This document shows, piece after piece, positions 23,634-32,467 of a DNA stretch of 47,983 nucleotides. The DNA is taken from positions 1 through 47,983 of the forward strand of contig CAKVGS010000013.1 in NCBI GenBank assembly GCA_934747335.1, read 5' to 3'. Both the position numbers and the translations under genes were made by a program. The DNA comes from an uncultured Candidatus Melainabacteria bacterium. Lineage in GTDB: Bacteria > Cyanobacteriota > Vampirovibrionia > Gastranaerophilales > Gastranaerophilaceae. Positions within the stretch are counted from its first letter, which is position 1; every line of letters begins with the position of its first letter. The notes below the pieces were generated by a model. It was given only the letters and a program-made list of their open reading frames with translations. It was not told where the DNA came from and made no database searches.

Positions 23634-25085
23634 TTGTTGTTTTTCATACTACTTGTAGGATTTATTTTAAGGCTGAGTTTCATAAATAAGCCCGAAGGCT
23701 TATGGAACGATGAATACGTAAGTTGGTATGTTGCAAATACTCCGTTTCGAGAAGGCTTTTGGCAAGAAGTTTTAAAACAATGCCACATGCCTTTATATTA
23801 TTTATATTTAAAACCGTTTGCACACTTTTCTGATTTGGTTTTGCGCTTAACATCAGTAGTTCCGAGTCTTTTGGCAATTGTTGTTATGTACCTTGTAGGA
23901 AAAGAATATTCTAAAAAACTCGGTTTAATTTGTGCAACAATTACATCCATTCTTTCGTTTTTAATTTATTACGCGCAAGAAGTCAGATTCTATTCGCTTC
24001 TTTTCTTGTTTTCAGCTTTGGCGCTTTTAGCAACTATAAAATTAATCAAGAATACTTCTAAAAAAAATATATTTTTTTATTGTATTTCAATGATACTAAT
24101 TCTCTTAACGCATGTTTTGGGCGGGATTTTTGTTTTATTTAATACTCTTTATGTGGTTTATAAAAAGAAATGTTTTTCTAAAAAAATATTATTGTATGTA
24201 TTAAGTTGTGCGGTTTTCGTACTTCCGTTCGGATTAAATATTTTAAAAATGCTTCCTTCTTCTCAGTGGTGGGGACATTTTTCTTATACAAATATTTTGT
24301 TTCTGTTTAGTGATTACTTATCACCGATTCTTACAAACAATATAAACGCACCAAAGGTATTCTTTTATAATAAATCTTTAGCTTTATGGATGATTTTGCC
24401 GCTAATAATTGCTTTTTATCCGATTTGTATCGGTATTAAAAAAGCAAAAGGTTTGAGTATTGTATCTGTTCTAACCGTGCTTGCTATGTCCGTTTTAGCA
24501 ATCGGCGGTAAAATTGTTTTTATAACAAAATATTCAATCGAAATATTACCAATACTTATTTTTGTTTTAGCTTTAGGATTTGAAAGACTGAAAAAAGTCG
24601 GCAACATTCTTTTAGCAATCTTTGTCTTAATCCATTTGAACGCATTTTTCACTCCTAATTATGTTACAAAAACTATACGCGCAGAAGGTAATAGAATTCC
24701 TGCTGAAATAATCAGAGCTAGAAATCCTCAAAATGTTGTCTTTACGTATTATGAGCCAAACAGATTTTCTCGATACGTAAATTTAAGCGGAAAAAATATT
24801 TATTACATAAGTAAAATCAATCGATTTGAATATCAAAAACGCCCTGAAAGAATTTTCGAAAATATTAAAAGTGGCGAAACGGTTTCTGTTGTATTTTTGG
24901 AGAGTGTAAGTTTCTTTGATGAAGATTTTGTAAACAAAAACAAAGATAATTCTAACATTCCTGAAATGTTTTTAACTTTTTCGCACATAAAAAATTCACT
25001 GATTAAAGATTTGAATAAAAATTTTACGGATTTTAGAGTAGATAAACTTGGCGCTTGGACTGTAATAAGCGCAAAAAAATCTTAG
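23634..25085 (+). CDS. GT-C membrane glycosyltransferase (PMT/ArnT-like)
   Basis: The 483-residue protein has about ten hydrophobic segments. An early acidic loop (GLWNDEYVSWYV, residues 22-33) is the catalytic DE region of GT-C enzymes that transfer sugar from a polyprenyl phosphate donor. YYAQEVRFYSLLFLFSALALL is typical of the ArnT/YkcA-like family. Translation begins at TTG 23634, supported by GGAG 9 nt upstream; no better ATG exists. The gene lies head to head with the GT2 gene, whose predicted product supplies lipid-phosphate sugar. Together they likely decorate lipid A, protein or surface glycan. The acceptor is unknown. Confidence 0.82.
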   Translation: MLFFILLVGFILRLSFINKPEGLWNDEYVSWYVANTPFREGFWQEVLKQCHMPLYYLYLKPFAHFSDLVLRLTSVVPSLLAIVVMYLVGKEYSKKLGLICATITSILSFLIYYAQEVRFYSLLFLFSALALLATIKLIKNTSKKNIFFYCISMILILLTHVLGGIFVLFNTLYVVYKKKCFSKKILLYVLSCAVFVLPFGLNILKMLPSSQWWGHFSYTNILFLFSDYLSPILTNNINAPKVFFYNKSLALWMILPLIIAFYPICIGIKKAKGLSIVSVLTVLAMSVLAIGGKIVFITKYSIEILPILIFVLALGFERLKKVGNILLAIFVLIHLNAFFTPNYVTKTIRAEGNRIPAEIIRARNPQNVVFTYYEPNRFSRYVNLSGKNIYYISKINRFEYQKRPERIFENIKSGETVSVVFLESVSFFDEDFVNKNKDNSNIPEMFLTFSHIKNSLIKDLNKNFTDFRVDKLGAWTVISAKKS

Positions 25086-25100
25086 TTCCAATAATTCCTC

Positions 25101-25129
25101 TTTACTGAAAACATGGCTTGTAATATAAT
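25101..25129 (+). promoter_or_regulatory. Promoter of the Gfo/Idh/MocA gene
   Basis: TTTACT (25101-25106), a 17-nt spacer, TATAAT (25124-25129). GGGG 9 nt before ATG 25152 serves as ribosome site. Confidence 0.55.
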
Positions 25130-25151
25130 CTTTATATAGGGGAAAAATAGT

Positions 25152-26150
25152 ATGAAAGAACAAAAAATAGCAGTTATAGGTATGGGAATGTGGGGCAAGA
25201 ATATTGTCCGCAATTTTTATAATCTAAACGCATTGGAAATGGTTTGTGATTTAGACGACGAGTCTTTAAAATCTGTTCAAGAACAATTTCCGGGTGTAAA
25301 AGTTACAAAGGATTTTAATGACATTATTAACAATCCTGATATTACAGGCGTTGCAGTTGTAACACCAAGCCACACACACTTCAAAATAGTTAAAGCAATG
25401 CTTGAAGCAGGTAAAAATGTTTATGTTGAGAAACCGATTTCAACAGTAGCAGAAGAAGCAAAAGTTTTAACTGAACTTGCCGAATCAAAAGGTTTGGTAT
25501 TGATGGTTGACCACTTATTGCTTTACCACCCTGCGGTAAACAGATTGAAAATGCTTATTGAAGAAGGTGTTTTAGGTGAATTGGTTTATGCACAAAGCGA
25601 TAGATTAAATGTTAATTACCACAAAAATGACAGAAGCGTTATGTGGGATTTAGCACCACACGACGTTTCAATGATAGCTTACGTTACAGGCAAAAACCCT
25701 GTAAAAGTTATTTCAGCAATCGGATGTTCATCTGATAGAAACGACATTATGGACATAACTCATATTGGTGTTGAATTTGAAGGCGGAATGATTGCTCATA
25801 TTTCAGACAGCTGGATTACACCTCAAAAACACGTAACATTGCTTGTTAGAGGTACAAAAGCTACTGCGATTTTTGATGACACTGCACCTACCGATAAGTT
25901 GAAAGTTTATGACAACTTTGTTCCTGCAAATACTCAAAACTTCGCATTAGATTATTTAGAAATCGAACCGCTTAAGCTTGCATGCCAGCACTTTGTAAAC
26001 TGCTGTGCTTCACACCAAAAAGCTCGTTCTGACGGTGCTAACGGTTATGCGGTTGTAAGCGTTTTAGAAGAAGCTGAAAAGATTATGCTTGGCTCAAAAG
26101 TAGAAGATTTGAATAAGAAAGATTTCGCGCTTTCAAGAATGAAAGTATAA
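25152..26150 (+). CDS. Gfo/Idh/MocA-family NAD(P)-dependent oxidoreductase
   Basis: The Rossmann start VIGMGMWGKNIVRNF (GxGxxG) and the catalytic EKPIS lysine block (near residue 97) identify the family. The C-terminal alpha/beta domain has LAPHDVSMIAYVTG, carrying the conserved His of sugar dehydrogenases. At 332 residues it is typical. Substrate is probably a nucleotide sugar or inositol-type sugar, not readable from sequence. It has its own promoter and a GGGG ribosome site. It is followed by a large inverted repeat and a CDP-alcohol transferase, and lies near surface-glycan enzymes, which suggests a role in glycan precursor synthesis. Confidence 0.85.
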   Translation: MKEQKIAVIGMGMWGKNIVRNFYNLNALEMVCDLDDESLKSVQEQFPGVKVTKDFNDIINNPDITGVAVVTPSHTHFKIVKAMLEAGKNVYVEKPISTVAEEAKVLTELAESKGLVLMVDHLLLYHPAVNRLKMLIEEGVLGELVYAQSDRLNVNYHKNDRSVMWDLAPHDVSMIAYVTGKNPVKVISAIGCSSDRNDIMDITHIGVEFEGGMIAHISDSWITPQKHVTLLVRGTKATAIFDDTAPTDKLKVYDNFVPANTQNFALDYLEIEPLKLACQHFVNCCASHQKARSDGANGYAVVSVLEEAEKIMLGSKVEDLNKKDFALSRMKV

Positions 26151-26155
26151 GAAAA

Positions 26156-26280
26156 GGTAATAGGAGAATAAGGTAATGAGGGAATAAGAGGTATTAAACA
26201 TTTTTATATTCAAAAATCGAATCATGATTATTAAAAATTAAAATCTCTTATTCCCTTATTGCCCAATTACCTTATTTCCT
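26156..26280. repeat. Long imperfect inverted repeat between oxidoreductase and CDP-alcohol transferase
   Basis: The left arm AGGAGAATAAGGTAATGAGG with GGAATAAGAG (to 26190) is mirrored by the right arm CTCTTATTCCCTTATT...AATTACCTTATTTCCT (26245-26280). The loop of about 55 nt is AT rich. Short AATAAG units recur within the arms. It could be a terminator-like hairpin or MITE remnant. Confidence 0.7.
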
Positions 26281-26295
26281 CAGAAAGGACTAATT

Positions 26296-26886
26296 ATGGC
26301 TAATTTTATTTCAATATTCAGAATATTTGTAATGTTTTTTGCAGTATACCTAATTTATGCTTGCCAAGGCGATACAGCATCTTATGTTTGGGCATTGGCT
26401 CTTACAATTATTGCATTCGCTCTTGATGGTGTTGATGGTTATGTTGCAAGAAAATTCCACGAAGAATCAAAATTCGGTGCGCTTTTAGACATTATGGGTG
26501 ATAGAATAGTTGAAAATACTTACTGGATTTTATTTGCAGTAATGGGTTGGTTAAATATTTTATTCCCATTGATTGCAATTACAAGAGGATTTATCACTGA
26601 TACAATCAGAAGTGCTGCTATGGAAAAAGGTTTGACTCCATTTGGTATGCAAGTTAACCCTATTTGCAAATTCATTACAGGTTCAAAATTTATGAGAATA
26701 AGCTATGCTGTTGCAAAAGTTTTAGCATTCGTTCTTATTATTACGGCAAAAATTCCTGTATGTCCTCATAGAGAAATTATTTGGGCTATCGGCTTTTGGG
26801 CAGCAGTGTTCGCAATCGTGTTCTGCGTAGTTAGAGGAATTCCGGTTGTGTTGGAAGCTAAATATTTGTTTGATGATAAAAAGTAA
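26296..26886 (+). CDS. CDP-alcohol phosphatidyltransferase family protein
   Basis: Integral membrane enzyme replacing CMP of a CDP-activated lipid or polyol with an alcohol. The family signature D-x2-DG-x2-AR-x8-G-x3-D-x3-D is intact in DGVDGYVARKFHEESKFGAL-LDIMGD (residues about 49-74). Five or six hydrophobic segments span 196 residues. AAAGGA lies before the ATG. Family members include PgsA (phosphatidylglycerophosphate) and inositol-phosphate transferases. The acceptor is not clear. The neighbouring MocA-type gene leaves an inositol-type acceptor open. It is followed by a short intrinsic terminator. Confidence 0.85.
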   Translation: MANFISIFRIFVMFFAVYLIYACQGDTASYVWALALTIIAFALDGVDGYVARKFHEESKFGALLDIMGDRIVENTYWILFAVMGWLNILFPLIAITRGFITDTIRSAAMEKGLTPFGMQVNPICKFITGSKFMRISYAVAKVLAFVLIITAKIPVCPHREIIWAIGFWAAVFAIVFCVVRGIPVVLEAKYLFDDKK

Positions 26887-26916
26887 GTTCCTTCCTTAGT
26901 TTCGCCAACCGCTATG

Positions 26917-26939
26917 ACCTCCCTAATAAAGGAGGTTTT
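26917..26939 (+). terminator. Terminator within a dispersed repeat
   Basis: ACCTCC-N8-GGAGGT then TTTT. The surrounding TTCGCCAACcGCT..GACCTCCCTA also occurs at 47363-47401, so the terminator is carried by a repeat. Confidence 0.6.
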
Positions 26940-26945
26940 GAAAAC

Positions 26946-27009
26946 GTAGGGTGGGAAAAGCGACTTCAAACATTGCGCTCTTATTCCATCTGTCAAATGC
27001 GTTCCCACC
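26946..27009. repeat. GTAGGGTGGGAA repeat, copy 1
   Basis: GGTGGGAA (26950-26957) and TTCCCACC (27002-27009) form inverted ends. The same GTAGGGTGGGAAAAGCG / GGTGGGAAC words occur in opposite orientation at 31181-31213. Confidence 0.65.
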
Positions 27010-27031
27010 GTTCACATATAAAGGAGTAGTA

Positions 27032-27484
27032 ATGACCAAATTAAACGTAGTTTTATATGAACCTGAAATTCCGCAAAACACAGGCAATATTGCAAGACTT
27101 TGCGCTTGCACGGGTGCTTCTTTATATCTTGTTGGGAAGTTGGGTTTTGCACTTACCGATAAATATACAAAACGCGCAGGCATGGATTACTGGCAAAGCG
27201 TTGATTTACATAGAGTTGAATCAATGGAAAAGTTGTATGAAGAATTCCCTAATGGAAGATTTTTCTATTTAACAACAAAATCAAAAAGGGTTTATACGGA
27301 TTTTAAATTTCAAGAAAATGATTTTATCGTATTTGGCCCTGAATCAAGAGGACTTCCTCAAGAATATGTAACACAAGAAACCGCTATTACAATCCCGATG
27401 AAAGAAGGACAAAGAAGCTTAAATCTTTCAAATTCTGTTGCTATCGTAGCTTATGAAATAATAAGACAACTGGGCGGTATTTAA
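27032..27484 (+). CDS. trmL: tRNA (cytidine/uridine-34-2'-O)-methyltransferase
   Basis: SPOUT-class enzyme methylating the wobble ribose of tRNA-Leu isoacceptors. All three motifs are visible: EPEIPQNTGNIARLCA near the N-terminus, FGPESRGLP (residues about 101-109), and IPMKEGQRSLNLSNSVAIVA at the C-terminus, forming the trefoil knot. The frame extends to 26951, but AAGGAG (27021-27026) precedes ATG 27032, giving a normal 150-residue protein. The upstream extension is repeat DNA. It ends 4 nt from the convergent mannosidase stop. Confidence 0.94.
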   Translation: MTKLNVVLYEPEIPQNTGNIARLCACTGASLYLVGKLGFALTDKYTKRAGMDYWQSVDLHRVESMEKLYEEFPNGRFFYLTTKSKRVYTDFKFQENDFIVFGPESRGLPQEYVTQETAITIPMKEGQRSLNLSNSVAIVAYEIIRQLGGI

Positions 27485-27488
27485 AAAT

Positions 27489-29591
27489 TTAAACTATTAT
27501 ATAACTAAAAACTTGATTTAATGTATCTTGAAAAGCATTTTGATTGCCGAAGAATACATAAAATTCCGCTTTGTTATTCCCTATCATTTGCAATGTTTCG
27601 ACTTCTATCGGAGGGCCTGCAGGAGTTGAGCGAGCAGGATTTTGCGGATTTGAAATAACTCCTGTTGCTCTTAGTATCGGAACATAGAGTATATTATTTG
27701 CTACCTCATACTGCGTCAAACCTTTTGTCACAACTCCAAGATTATTCCCTTCTTCATCAATCAAAAGTCCTCTTTGCATTGGCGCTGTGTTTGTTTTAGC
27801 TTCAATACCGCGAGTTTTTGGAAGATTTTTTCTTATATCATAATCCGGTTCAAAATTTCTCTTGATTAATTGGTTCATATCTTCAGAAAAAACTTCTCTA
27901 ATAGGATTAGTAAGTTCAAAACCCGCAGAAAGCAAATGATTTTTTTGAGTATTAATCCAATCAAACATAAATTTAAGACAAGAAGAATGTTTGTCCAAGC
28001 TTACAACAAGTGGAACAATATCCCATCTGCCTTCAAAGTCAATTTTTAAAGAAACTCTTGTCGGAGTCTTTAAAACTGCTTTAGAACGCAAAATTGTAAA
28101 GCTTGTACCTTTATCATCTTCTTTTGGCCCGCAATTGTAGCTGTCACCCATATCAACAAAATCTACAAGCGAAAATTTAACGCCATTAATATAAATATCG
28201 CCGTTTTCAATTTTTAGTGAAATATTAGAATTCTCGATAAAATCATCGCCGACTCTTAAATCTGTTTCAGAAATCGCAGGCATTAAGTATTCAATTTCAT
28301 TAGTTTCTAAATTCTTAATTTCAGCTAAATATGTATAAATATTTGTGTAATCTTCTGTAATCGGTATTCTTTGAGTGTCTGTAAGTAAATATTTATCAAA
28401 TCCTTTTCTAAAATCAATCTTTTCATAACCTTCAAGCTTTTGAGTAGTTTCAAATTCCACTATTCCTGAGAATTCTCTATCAGAAAGATTTAAAATTTTC
28501 TTTTCTTCAAAATGATTTTTGAATTTCAATTCATCAATAATTGTATTTGCTATTTGCTTGATTTTCATATAACGGATAAAATTTTCTCTATGCACATCCG
28601 CCGTAGAACATCCGCAAATACTATCATGCGCCTGATTTTGAAGAAGCATTTTATAGGCGTATTCTAACAAGCTATCATATTTTGTTTCTTTTTGCTGATT
28701 AGTAAAACGAGTTGCCAAATCCAGTAAATAAGTACATTCCACGTTTTCGCGTTTCAAATCCAATCTTGAAGAATAACAACCTTGCAATACAAAAGTTTTT
28801 GAATTGTCACGCAATTCATCATTCCATTCAAATTGTTTGAAATTGTTTTCCACGCGCTTGAAATAATCAAACGGTGAACCCAATTTTATTTCATAACTCT
28901 CTTTTAAAAGTTCATTTATTGATTCGATTTGTACATCAATATCCGTTTCTACGCCCAAATGGTCAGCACCAATTGGAAGCAAAACGTAATCACCTGATTT
29001 TTGAGCAAGTAAATCTAAATTGTTTTTAAGTAACTCGGCTTTCTTTTCAATCGGCGCATTGATTGAGAAAACATCATTAAAATAACCTCTAACAAGATTC
29101 ACGGTATCCATTCCGCACCATGAAAATTCCGCAGGGAAATCGCCGCAACCTCGCCACACAACACATTTATCAATTCCAAAATCTCGCAGAATATCAACGA
29201 CATTTTGGCTGTGCCCAAATGTATCGGGAAGATAGCCGATAAAATCATTACATCCGTATTTTTGAGCAATCTTCATGCCGATTTCAAGGTTTTTAGAAAA
29301 ACAAGTTTTGTCGGTTAAAAATTCGTCAACCAAACAATAAAAAGGCCCGATAAAAAGCTTTTTACGTTTTATTAGAGAGCGCACAAGTTCTTCTTGTTCA
29401 GGGCGCATTTCAAGATAATCTTCTAATGCGCTAACTTGCCCATCAAAATAGAAACAAGGTATTTTACCATCTTGAAGTAATTTCAAAATGTTGTCAAACA
29501 CCCTTAAAAGCCTCATTCTAAAGACTTCAAACTCTCTATACCACTCTCTATCCCAGTGCGTATGCAAATACGCGATAACTTGTTTTTTCAT
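27489..29591 (-). CDS. GH38-family alpha-mannosidase
   Basis: Retaining, Zn-dependent glycoside hydrolase. The N-terminal HTHWDREWY (H12, D14) is the GH38 metal site, and GYLPDTFGHS contains the likely nucleophile D123. QAHDSICGCS is the third metal block. The remaining 350 residues are the middle helical and C-terminal beta domains. At about 700 residues it is short for GH38 and nearer to bacterial MngB-like enzymes. No signal peptide is seen, so it is cytosolic. A TTG exists at 29609, but TTGATA (29621-29626), a 17-nt spacer and TATCAT (29598-29603) end 6 nt before ATG 29591, so a leaderless start there is likely. Substrate may be a mannosyl oligosaccharide or mannosylglycerate. Confidence 0.88.
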   Translation of the reverse strand: MKKQVIAYLHTHWDREWYREFEVFRMRLLRVFDNILKLLQDGKIPCFYFDGQVSALEDYLEMRPEQEELVRSLIKRKKLFIGPFYCLVDEFLTDKTCFSKNLEIGMKIAQKYGCNDFIGYLPDTFGHSQNVVDILRDFGIDKCVVWRGCGDFPAEFSWCGMDTVNLVRGYFNDVFSINAPIEKKAELLKNNLDLLAQKSGDYVLLPIGADHLGVETDIDVQIESINELLKESYEIKLGSPFDYFKRVENNFKQFEWNDELRDNSKTFVLQGCYSSRLDLKRENVECTYLLDLATRFTNQQKETKYDSLLEYAYKMLLQNQAHDSICGCSTADVHRENFIRYMKIKQIANTIIDELKFKNHFEEKKILNLSDREFSGIVEFETTQKLEGYEKIDFRKGFDKYLLTDTQRIPITEDYTNIYTYLAEIKNLETNEIEYLMPAISETDLRVGDDFIENSNISLKIENGDIYINGVKFSLVDFVDMGDSYNCGPKEDDKGTSFTILRSKAVLKTPTRVSLKIDFEGRWDIVPLVVSLDKHSSCLKFMFDWINTQKNHLLSAGFELTNPIREVFSEDMNQLIKRNFEPDYDIRKNLPKTRGIEAKTNTAPMQRGLLIDEEGNNLGVVTKGLTQYEVANNILYVPILRATGVISNPQNPARSTPAGPPIEVETLQMIGNNKAEFYVFFGNQNAFQDTLNQVFSYIIV

Positions 29592-29632
29592 ACACTTATG
29601 ATAACTCAAATTTTAATTTGTATCAATCAAAT

Positions 29633-30700
29633 TTATATTTTTGGAACAAGTTCGCAACACATTTGACAAGCACCAAACGTACCGCCACTTGCTTTTAAGT
29701 TCTTTCTAAAACAACAATAGTGTGGTGCGTTAAATAATTCTTTTAATGTTTTTTCTTTAACATTTCCGATTTTTTGAGATAGACAAGGATAAATAAATCC
29801 TTCAGGATTAATCATCATGTTATTATACGGATAAGTACAAGGCTTGTATATTTCACTCGTAGGAGTATCGTTCGGCAAATTGAAAAACTTTTCAATTGCT
29901 TCAAGCGGATTTTTTGAATATTCAAATTTTGGTGAAAATCTCAATTTTGTCTTACCGTTCATCACTTCAATTTCTTTATAAACCTCTTTAAAATGCTCCA
30001 TATCAAAATATGGTTTAATCGGATAATTTTGAGTGAATTCAGGAATAAAGCTTTCCTGCAAAACAGAATTTTGTTTCCAATTGTTGTTTCTTAAAAACGA
30101 AATTGATAAGAATTCAAAACCCATTTTTTCACATAACTTGTATAGTTTAGGCAAATCGTCAAGATTGTTTTCCAATACAATTGTTTTTATATCAATCATT
30201 TGATTTTTCTTTTGTGATTTTAGATTTTCTAAATTTGAAATAATCTTGTCAAAAATTCCGTCTTTGCCTCGGTTTTTATCATGAGTTTCACCATAACCAT
30301 CTAACGAAACCGACAAAAGAAGTAATTTGTATTTAATAAATGCTTTGATTATTTCATCATTGATTAAAACACCATTTGATACAACGTGAACTTTGTTAAA
30401 AATTTTTTTAGATGTGTAAGCTAAAATATCAATAAAATCTTTTCTAATTAAAGGTTCTCCGCCAACAAGCGTTGCAACTGAATAAAACGGAAGTTGGTCT
30501 ATAACTTTTTTCCACTCATCAGTTGTTAATTCTTCTTTGTTGCGTTCACACCCAACATAACAATAAGGACAATTCAGATTGCATCTATATGTAAGTTCCA
30601 AAAAATAACGAAACGGAATTTTGGCTCTTCCATATTTATCATTGTATGAAAGTGATGTATAAAAATCTCTCGCTAAATCAAAAAGGTTCGAATAATTCAT
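29633..30700 (-). CDS. Radical SAM enzyme with SPASM domain
   Basis: The CNLNCPYC motif (C40, C44, C47) binds the radical-SAM 4Fe-4S cluster. GGEPLIRKDF and SLDGYGETHD are standard barrel motifs. The C-terminal 80 residues have Cys at CTYPYNNMMINPEGFIYPCL and further Cys (CCF, ACQMCC), matching SPASM auxiliary clusters. Such enzymes modify peptides, proteins or sugars. No small precursor peptide with a suitable leader is seen nearby, so a RiPP role is not supported. No Shine-Dalgarno sequence: TG-T-TATAAC (-10 at 30707-30712) ends 6 nt before the ATG. The mannosidase gene downstream has its own promoter. Confidence 0.88.
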   Translation of the reverse strand: MNYSNLFDLARDFYTSLSYNDKYGRAKIPFRYFLELTYRCNLNCPYCYVGCERNKEELTTDEWKKVIDQLPFYSVATLVGGEPLIRKDFIDILAYTSKKIFNKVHVVSNGVLINDEIIKAFIKYKLLLLSVSLDGYGETHDKNRGKDGIFDKIISNLENLKSQKKNQMIDIKTIVLENNLDDLPKLYKLCEKMGFEFLSISFLRNNNWKQNSVLQESFIPEFTQNYPIKPYFDMEHFKEVYKEIEVMNGKTKLRFSPKFEYSKNPLEAIEKFFNLPNDTPTSEIYKPCTYPYNNMMINPEGFIYPCLSQKIGNVKEKTLKELFNAPHYCCFRKNLKASGGTFGACQMCCELVPKI

Positions 30701-30723
30701 AATTTAGTTATAACATAAAGAAA

Positions 30724-30745
30724 CCTCTCTTAAAAAAAAGAGAGG
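30724..30745. terminator. Hairpin at the start of the repeat-rich spacer
   Basis: CCTCTCTT-N6-AAGAGAGG with T-rich sequence beyond it on the minus strand, just upstream of the radical SAM promoter. It may stop incoming minus-strand transcription. Confidence 0.5.
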
Positions 30746-30849
30746 AAAGTTTGAGCGATGAGGATTCTTTATCATATTAAATCCTATCACTCTATGTTTC
30801 ATTAAACTTTTAGGTAAGATTTTGGGGGATTGGGATTAAATATTTATTA

Positions 30850-30953
30850 TGGATTGCTTCATCGCCAATTGTAATCGTTGCTCCTCGCAATGACTGGGCG
30901 TCAGACTTCCAAGCGTGCCGTCATTGCGAAGGCGATTAGCCTGAAGCAATCCA
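30850..30953. repeat. Palindromic GGATTGCTTC element of about 104 bp
   Basis: Perfect 11-bp ends TGGATTGCTTC (30850-30860) and GAAGCAATCCA (30943-30953) with nested CGCAATGAC / GTCATTGCG arms inside. GC content is higher than the surroundings and there is no ORF. It resembles the widespread 'GATTGCTTC...CGCAATGAC' palindromic repeat of bacteria. It dominates the otherwise gene-free stretch 30701-31264. Confidence 0.75.
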
Positions 30954-31050
30954 GCTTTTTATTAACTTTTATCTTTTGTCTTGACATTATTTTAGATTCT
31001 TATGACAAAGTTTATTACGAAATACTAACGCTGTAACTTGAAATTTTAAC

Positions 31051-31090
31051 AGGACAGTAGTGTGTGGGAGAGGGGTAGGGATGAGGGGTA
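31051..31090 (+). repeat. Fragment of the GGACAG-AGTGT-GGAGAGGGG repeat
   Basis: AGGACAGTAGTGTGTGGGAGAGGGG parallels positions 117-141 (GGACAGGAGTGTTTGGAGAGGGG). It is a diverged fragment of the window-end repeat. Confidence 0.5.
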
Positions 31091-31131
31091 AAATTTCACA
31101 TAAAATTATTCAAGTGGTAAATATTGATAGA

Positions 31132-31167
31132 AACAAGTCATGATTTAAAATTAAATCATGACTTGTT
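31132..31167. terminator. Perfect 17-bp inverted repeat after the EF-hand-like gene
   Basis: AACAAGTCATGATTTAA and its exact complement flank a 2-nt spacer. It lies about 100 bp past the stop of the minus-strand gene 31265-32467 and can act as its terminator. Confidence 0.55.
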
Positions 31168-31180
31168 ATTCTCGATAAAT

Positions 31181-31213
31181 GGTGGGAACCGCTCACGCTT
31201 TTCCCACCCTACC
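31181..31213. repeat. GGTGGGAA repeat, copy 2
   Basis: GGTGGGAACCGCTCACGCTT followed by TTCCCACCCTACC. Inverted arms GGTGGGAA/TTCCCACC, related to 26946-27009 in reverse. Confidence 0.65.
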
Positions 31214-31264
31214 TTGCTAATTAATTATAACAATTTCGTAACAATCAAGAGAAATATCTACCAG

Positions 31265-32467
31265 CTAATGTTTTTTTACCTTTTTTAATACAATGTTTTC
31301 TTTGCCCACAGTTACAGTATAAGAGCCATTTTTATTCAATTTTGCAGGTAATTCTTGATTGTTATAAATAAATTTACCATTTCTTACTTTGATATTTTTT
31401 GCAACACTCACATGATATTGAGCCTGTGAAGTTGCTTTTCCGTTAGGAGCATAATACCAAGTTTCTTTTCCATTAGGAGAAACTTTTTTCTGATAGCCAT
31501 TTTCTAATTTTATAGTATCTGCCATTACATAACTCATTTTTAAATTTTTACCATCATGAGAATAAACATTTGTTTTTCCTTTTTGAGTAATTTCATATCT
31601 TCCATTTTTAGATTTTTTAACCTCAGCTTTTTCGCCATTTAATGTATAATGAACAGTTGTTTTTTCAAAATTACCTTTTTGATTGTTAGGGTCAGTATCT
31701 GTCTTACCTGTTATATCTGTATGTTTTGCTAATTTTCCATATTTTTTATCATTAAATAAAGTTTCATCATTATGATATTTATATGAACCTTTTACATAGT
31801 AAGTATCACCTCCAGCATTTTTACCAGCTACTTCAGAACTATATCCTGTAGTTTTTCCATTTTGATCTTTGTAAATATTTAATCTATAATAATCAGAGGT
31901 AACATATTCATCAGTATCTCTAGAGTAATAAGAACCTCTTTCGTAAGAAACGCTTGTTCCTCCATCATCATCCTTTGTCTCAGTTTTAGTCAATCCTTTT
32001 ACATTTCCATAACTAGCATTTTTTGTGACAGTTTCAGACGATGTTTCTTTATCTAATTCTAAATTTAAGCCAATATAAGTTTGTGTTGTCGTTTTATTGC
32101 CATTAATTTCTTTTCTTTCAATATATTCAGAATTGACAAAACTTTTATTTGGAACTTGACCATTTATAACTACTGAAGGCTTACCATTTGAGCCATATAA
32201 AGTAGAAGTTTTAAATGGATGATAATCGATATCACCGGTATCACTAGTAGTTATTTCTACTTTTGAAGCAGCTCTTTTATATTTGCTCAAATCTAGTCCC
32301 ATTGCTTGTTCTAACATATAAATTTCATTTTGCCCCTGAGCATTCTTTGCTTCTAAAAATCCACTACCATCTTTATCAAATTTTTTACGAATCTGTGTTG
32401 TTCTTAAATTTTGTGGTAATGATGTAAATTCTACTACTGAAAATGTTGGTCTTTGTACTCCGCTCAT
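31265..32467 (-). CDS. Repetitive Tyr/Gly/Lys-rich protein with N-terminal EF-hand-like loop
   Basis: The 400-residue protein of unknown function starts with a helix-loop that resembles an EF-hand: FDKDGSGFLEAKN (D31, D33, S35, G36, E39), though the usual Glu at position 12 is Asn. The rest is beta-prone and built of YKDQNGKTTGYSSE-like and NGKETWYYAPNGKA-like units with NG turns, as in cell-surface or YD/MORN-style repeats. There is no signal peptide or membrane segment. If exported, another route is needed. AAAGGAG lies 6 nt before the ATG. A strong inverted repeat follows the gene. It may share calcium sensing with the subtilase 5 kb away. Confidence 0.65.
   Translation of the reverse strand: MSGVQRPTFSVVEFTSLPQNLRTTQIRKKFDKDGSGFLEAKNAQGQNEIYMLEQAMGLDLSKYKRAASKVEITTSDTGDIDYHPFKTSTLYGSNGKPSVVINGQVPNKSFVNSEYIERKEINGNKTTTQTYIGLNLELDKETSSETVTKNASYGNVKGLTKTETKDDDGGTSVSYERGSYYSRDTDEYVTSDYYRLNIYKDQNGKTTGYSSEVAGKNAGGDTYYVKGSYKYHNDETLFNDKKYGKLAKHTDITGKTDTDPNNQKGNFEKTTVHYTLNGEKAEVKKSKNGRYEITQKGKTNVYSHDGKNLKMSYVMADTIKLENGYQKKVSPNGKETWYYAPNGKATSQAQYHVSVAKNIKVRNGKFIYNNQELPAKLNKNGSYTVTVGKENIVLKKVKKH

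Noticed and set aside
26951..27031. Longer start for trmL
   Set aside because: The extra 27 codons are repeat DNA, and AAGGAG points to ATG 27032, which matches the family length.
29633..30700. RiPP maturase operon around the radical SAM/SPASM gene
   Set aside because: No small precursor ORF, transporter or leader peptidase lies beside it; the neighbours are a mannosidase with its own promoter and noncoding repeats.
30850..30953. Insertion sequence or CRISPR unit
   Set aside because: There is no transposase frame and no regularly spaced direct repeats; it is a single self-complementary palindromic element.
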